From Prevotellaceae bacterium (GTDB lineage Bacteria; Bacteroidota; Bacteroidia; Bacteroidales; UBA932), in the NCBI GenBank assembly GCA_031259225.1, contig JAIRLT010000061.1:1-6217 (forward strand): 6,217 nucleotides of DNA, given 5' to 3'. Below are positions 4,400-6,217 of this stretch, piece after piece. The position numbers and the translations under genes are program-made. The notes under the pieces are model-generated. The model saw nothing but the letters and a program-made list of their open reading frames with translations, did not search any database and was not told where the DNA came from. Each line of letters begins with the position of its first letter. Position 1 is the first letter of the stretch.

Positions 4400-5830
4400 A
4401 TGAAAAAAATTATCTTATTTGTCGTTTCTTTGTTCCCCCTTTGGGGGTTAGGGGGCTTCGCTTTTGCCCAAACCGTAACCATCACGCCTGTCTCGGCAGA
4501 TTACAATAAAAAAACCGTCACGTTCCGCGTAGCATGGGAGGGGACAACCGTCCCTGAAAACCGCGTGTGGGTGTGGATTGACGTCTGTTCTGCCAAAGGC
4601 GAAACGCCGGCGTGGTTTGCGCCGGCGACGATTACCGCCGCTACCGCCACAGCTGGCAGCGTGGATAAGACTTCCCTAAACGGGCGCGGCTTTTTCGTAA
4701 CCCAAAACCCCGCGACTGTGACCGCCACGCTGAATACGACGCTGTCCAAATTCAACTGGTGCGCCTACGGCAGCGGCGCACCGCCCAAAGCCCTGCTCAA
4801 TGAAGACGGCAGCTATGCGTTAAAAGGCACGCCGCCGTTTACCATTAACGGCAATATCACCGTAGATGACTACACTTATCCTGCGGGAATGTGCCTTGTA
4901 ACCATTACCGACCTTACCGGCAACCCAGCAGGCATTGTGCAGGAGCCTACGATTAGTATTACCACATCCCAACCGACCCAGTGCTGCGCGGGCAATGTCT
5001 TGCTCATGGCAAATGTCTCCAGCAGCACAATCAACGTCTCCGACTACCCATTCTACGGCTTCTTCACCGGGACGTATACGTGGATAGTGGGCGGCGGCGT
5101 AGCGCAAACGACGACTGCCGGCAATTATATAGCTACAGTAGAGGTAGGCAGTACCACTTACAGTGTTACGGTAACCAATGCAGCCGGCTGCACCAGTGCG
5201 GCAGCCACCGGAACTATTACCGCTATCGCTCCTGCAGGCGCTGCCGCTATTTCCGGCAGCTCCAGCAATACCTGCCCGGAAACGACGGTCGAGCTTACTG
5301 CAACTGCTGAGGGCGCCACCAACTTTACATGGTATCTGAACGGTACGGAAGTGCAATCAGGAACGAGCGCTACCTATACCGTAACCATGCCCGGCAGTTA
5401 TACGGTACGCGGTACGCTTGGCGGTTGTTCCGGTGACGCGTCGCCTGAGGAAAAGATTACATTGGTCGCTTGCTGCGAAAATGAAATCACTACGGTGCTC
5501 ACCTGTGAACCATCCGGGCTGAACGTATCGGTTTGCCACGTACAGGCAGCCGGTGGTATGAACTACGAGGACGCCAAACAATTCTGCGCGGCTTCTGGAT
5601 ACGGTTGGCGCTTGCCCACTTACGACGAACTCGCTTGTATATGCATAGCAGGTGAGAGCCTGGCGTTGCCGTGGGAACCTGCGTGGCATTTCTGGGCTAC
5701 GGGAACCCAAGATGATCCGACACAGCCTGGGTTGGGGCATTGCGACGGCGGTCCTGCGTATGTTGAATCAATAGATGATGCCTACAATATAATATTGACC
5801 TATAGGCATGGAGTACGCTGCGTCCGGTAA
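4400..5830 (+). CDS. Secreted multidomain protein, Ig-like modules plus FISUMP/DUF1566-like C-terminal domain
   Basis: A 476-residue exported protein of unknown function. A Sec signal peptide spans residues 1-23 (KK, then a hydrophobic core, cleavage expected after AFA). Residues 24 to about 180 form a beta-rich domain I cannot assign. Residues about 181-275 and 280-356 look like Ig/PKD-type modules of Bacteroidetes surface proteins (YTWIVGGG...YSVTVTNAAGC; FTWYLNGTEVQSG...GSYTVRG), each with a likely disulfide pair (C195 or C196 with C264; C292 with C343). Residues about 375-476 resemble FISUMP/DUF1566 (C-type-lectin or FGE-like fold): AKQFCAASGYGWRLPTYDEL, HFWATG, and the terminal GVRCVR. 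No lipobox and no type IX sorting domain is evident, so the final location (periplasm, surface or medium) is open. The structured leader copy 2 and an A-rich stretch directly precede its ATG. GC content is higher than in the surrounding spacers. Confidence 0.8.
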   Translation: MKKIILFVVSLFPLWGLGGFAFAQTVTITPVSADYNKKTVTFRVAWEGTTVPENRVWVWIDVCSAKGETPAWFAPATITAATATAGSVDKTSLNGRGFFVTQNPATVTATLNTTLSKFNWCAYGSGAPPKALLNEDGSYALKGTPPFTINGNITVDDYTYPAGMCLVTITDLTGNPAGIVQEPTISITTSQPTQCCAGNVLLMANVSSSTINVSDYPFYGFFTGTYTWIVGGGVAQTTTAGNYIATVEVGSTTYSVTVTNAAGCTSAAATGTITAIAPAGAAAISGSSSNTCPETTVELTATAEGATNFTWYLNGTEVQSGTSATYTVTMPGSYTVRGTLGGCSGDASPEEKITLVACCENEITTVLTCEPSGLNVSVCHVQAAGGMNYEDAKQFCAASGYGWRLPTYDELACICIAGESLALPWEPAWHFWATGTQDDPTQPGLGHCDGGPAYVESIDDAYNIILTYRHGVRCVR

Positions 5831-5881
5831 CCCTTCGTTCATCGTAATATTTCCGTTTTAATTATTGCTCTCTGCGGGTGC

Positions 5882-5922
5882 AGGGCGGTAGCGTGGCTAA
5901 CACAGCCTTATGGTAGCGCCCT
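5882..5922 (+). terminator. Nested inverted repeat, possible 3' end structure
   Basis: AGGGCG (5882-5887) pairs with CGCCCT (5917-5922), and inside it GGCT (5895-5898) pairs with AGCC (5904-5907) around a 5-nt loop. GGTAGCG also occurs twice as a direct repeat (5887-5893, 5912-5918). It lies about 50 bp after the stop codon, where a terminator would be expected. No T-run follows, so an intrinsic terminator is doubtful. It may instead protect the mRNA 3' end or be an unrelated repeat. Confidence 0.3.
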
Positions 5923-5979
5923 CTCACCCTATCAAAAAGAGGGGGGCGGCAGGCGCAGGCTAATGTGCTAATGTGATTA

Positions 5980-6001
5980 ATTGGCTGGCGCGCCAGCCAA
6001 T
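5980..6001. repeat. Perfect 22-bp palindrome with CTGGCGCGCCAG core
   Basis: The sequence from 5980 to 6001 equals its own reverse complement, with core GGCGCGCC at 5987-5994. Two imperfect relatives of the 12-bp core lie before comF (418-429 and 475-486), also beside AT-rich TTAATG-like words. This points to a dispersed intergenic palindrome. It could be a protein-binding site, a cruciform-forming site or part of a small repeat element. Confidence 0.6.
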
Positions 6002-6048
6002 CAGAAATTAGAAATCAGAAATAAAAAAGCTAAAAAATAGCAGTAAAA

Positions 6049-6217
6049 ATGAAAAAAGAACGTTCTCGAATGAAAAAAGAACGTTCTCGAACAAAAAAAG
6101 GACGACCCCAAACGAAAAAAGGACGACCCCAAACGAAAAAAGGACGACCCCAAACGAAAAAAGGACGACCCCAAATGAAAAAAGGACGACCCCAAACGAA
6201 AAAAGGACGACCCCAAA
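6049..6217. repeat. 21-bp tandem repeat with phased A-tracts, running off the edge
   Basis: There are eight complete 21-bp units from 6049 to 6216, and a ninth begins at 6217. Units 1-2 are type A (ATGAAAAAAGAACGTTCTCGA form, containing the palindrome AGAACGTTCT). Units 3-8 are type B (A-C/T-G, A6, then GGACGACCCCAA). Unit 3 has ACA in place of ACG, and unit 7 ATG. Each unit holds a run of six or seven A residues, so A-tracts recur every 21 bp, two turns of B-DNA, which predicts intrinsic curvature. The near-identity of units suggests recent expansion. Confidence 0.9.
6049..6217 (+). CDS. Possible partial ORF: Lys/Arg-rich heptapeptide repeat protein
   Basis: From ATG 6049 the frame is open for 56 codons to the edge and reads (MKKERSR)x2, then TKKGRPQ-type heptads x6, one of which begins with Met. 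The 21-bp unit preserves the frame. KKGRPQ resembles the GRP core of AT-hook DNA-binding peptides (K/R-x-R-G-R-P), so a basic nucleic-acid-binding tail is conceivable. Against coding, the unit has few T residues, so another plus frame (EKRTTPN-type) and a minus frame are also open, and no clear promoter or ribosome-binding site precedes it. The start could also be any internal ATG. Treat as tentative. Confidence 0.3.
   Translation, partial: MKKERSRMKKERSRTKKGRPQTKKGRPQTKKGRPQTKKGRPQMKKGRPQTKKGRPQ

Larger units (their letters stand above)
4126..4406 (+). repeat. Tandem leader repeat, copy 2
   Basis: Second copy of the unit, directly upstream of the secreted-protein gene. It carries TATCTTTG (4137-4144), the 20-nt boxA block (4153-4172), a diverged but equally paired long hairpin (4187-4294) and the 3' block (4295-4383). 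The A-rich stretch just before the ATG (4384-4398) is slightly longer than in copy 1. Unlike copy 1 there is no TTTG 19 nt before the -7 box. Confidence 0.9.
5831..6048. other. Spacer after the secreted-protein gene
   Basis: No gene is seen. It contains a nested inverted repeat (5882-5922), GC-rich words, short GCTAATGTG/TAATGTG direct repeats (about 5959-5976), a perfect 22-bp palindrome (5980-6001) and an A-rich run with a small GCTA/TAGC hairpin (6029-6041) leading into the 21-bp tandem repeat. Confidence 0.6.

Noticed and set aside
4400..5830. Diversity-generating retroelement target (lectin-fold C-terminus)
   Set aside because: No reverse transcriptase, accessory gene or template repeat with A-specific differences is present in the window, and there is no second copy of the C-terminal region to compare.
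6001..6216. Minus-strand 71-codon frame of (LGSSFFR)n
   Set aside because: It has no ATG start. The tandem repeat is open in several frames because of its composition, so openness alone is not evidence of coding.
6049..6217. CRISPR array
   Set aside because: The units are contiguous 21-bp repeats with no unique spacers and no cas genes nearby.

Overview
The window looks like a chromosomal segment of a Bacteroidetes bacterium, most likely of the order Bacteroidales. The evidence is several promoters of the phylum-specific form TTTG-N19-TAnnTTTG, no clear Shine-Dalgarno sites, A-rich start regions, the order panC-panD-membrane protein, and a secreted protein with Bacteroidetes-style Ig-like modules. 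Genes are moderately GC-rich. The spacers are very AT-rich and carry short GC-rich palindromes and simple repeats. I cannot name the species.

Left part (1-2309). Positions 1-553 hold no convincing gene. They contain a probable leftward promoter with three TGACT half-sites spaced by one helical turn, and dispersed short repeats. A comF-type phosphoribosyltransferase gene (554-1315, +) follows, and its promoter lies so close that the mRNA is probably leaderless. It converges on, and overlaps by 39 bp, a gene for an LPG-synthase/AglD-type integral membrane protein (1277-2281, -).

Middle (2310-3660). panD and panC on the minus strand encode the two final steps of pantothenate synthesis: beta-alanine formation and its ligation to pantoate. 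They form an operon with the membrane protein, driven by a textbook Bacteroidetes promoter upstream of panC. A GGGTAAA repeat that could fold as an RNA G-quadruplex lies between panC and panD.

Right part (3660-6217). The most interesting element is a tandem duplication of a roughly 280-bp leader (3841-4130 and 4126-4406) in front of a 476-residue secreted protein gene (4400-5830). Each copy has a TATCTTTG promoter box, a sequence identical to the rrn antitermination signal boxA (TGCTCTTTAACA), a long interrupted hairpin whose arms differ between copies but stay paired, and an 89-nt 3' module that is 85/89 identical. That module holds two more small hairpins, a possible pseudoknot with the apical loop of the long hairpin, and a conserved mini-ORF. 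This is the pattern of a selected structured RNA, possibly an antitermination or leader-control element used by a gene family. The first copy now leads only into a 23-codon remnant. The secreted protein has a signal peptide, an unassigned N-terminal domain, two Ig/PKD-like modules and a C-terminal FISUMP/DUF1566-like (C-type-lectin-fold) domain. The window ends inside a 21-bp tandem repeat (6049-6217) with A-tracts every two helical turns. The repeat can also be read as a Lys/Arg-rich heptapeptide repeat (TKKGRPQ) open to the edge.
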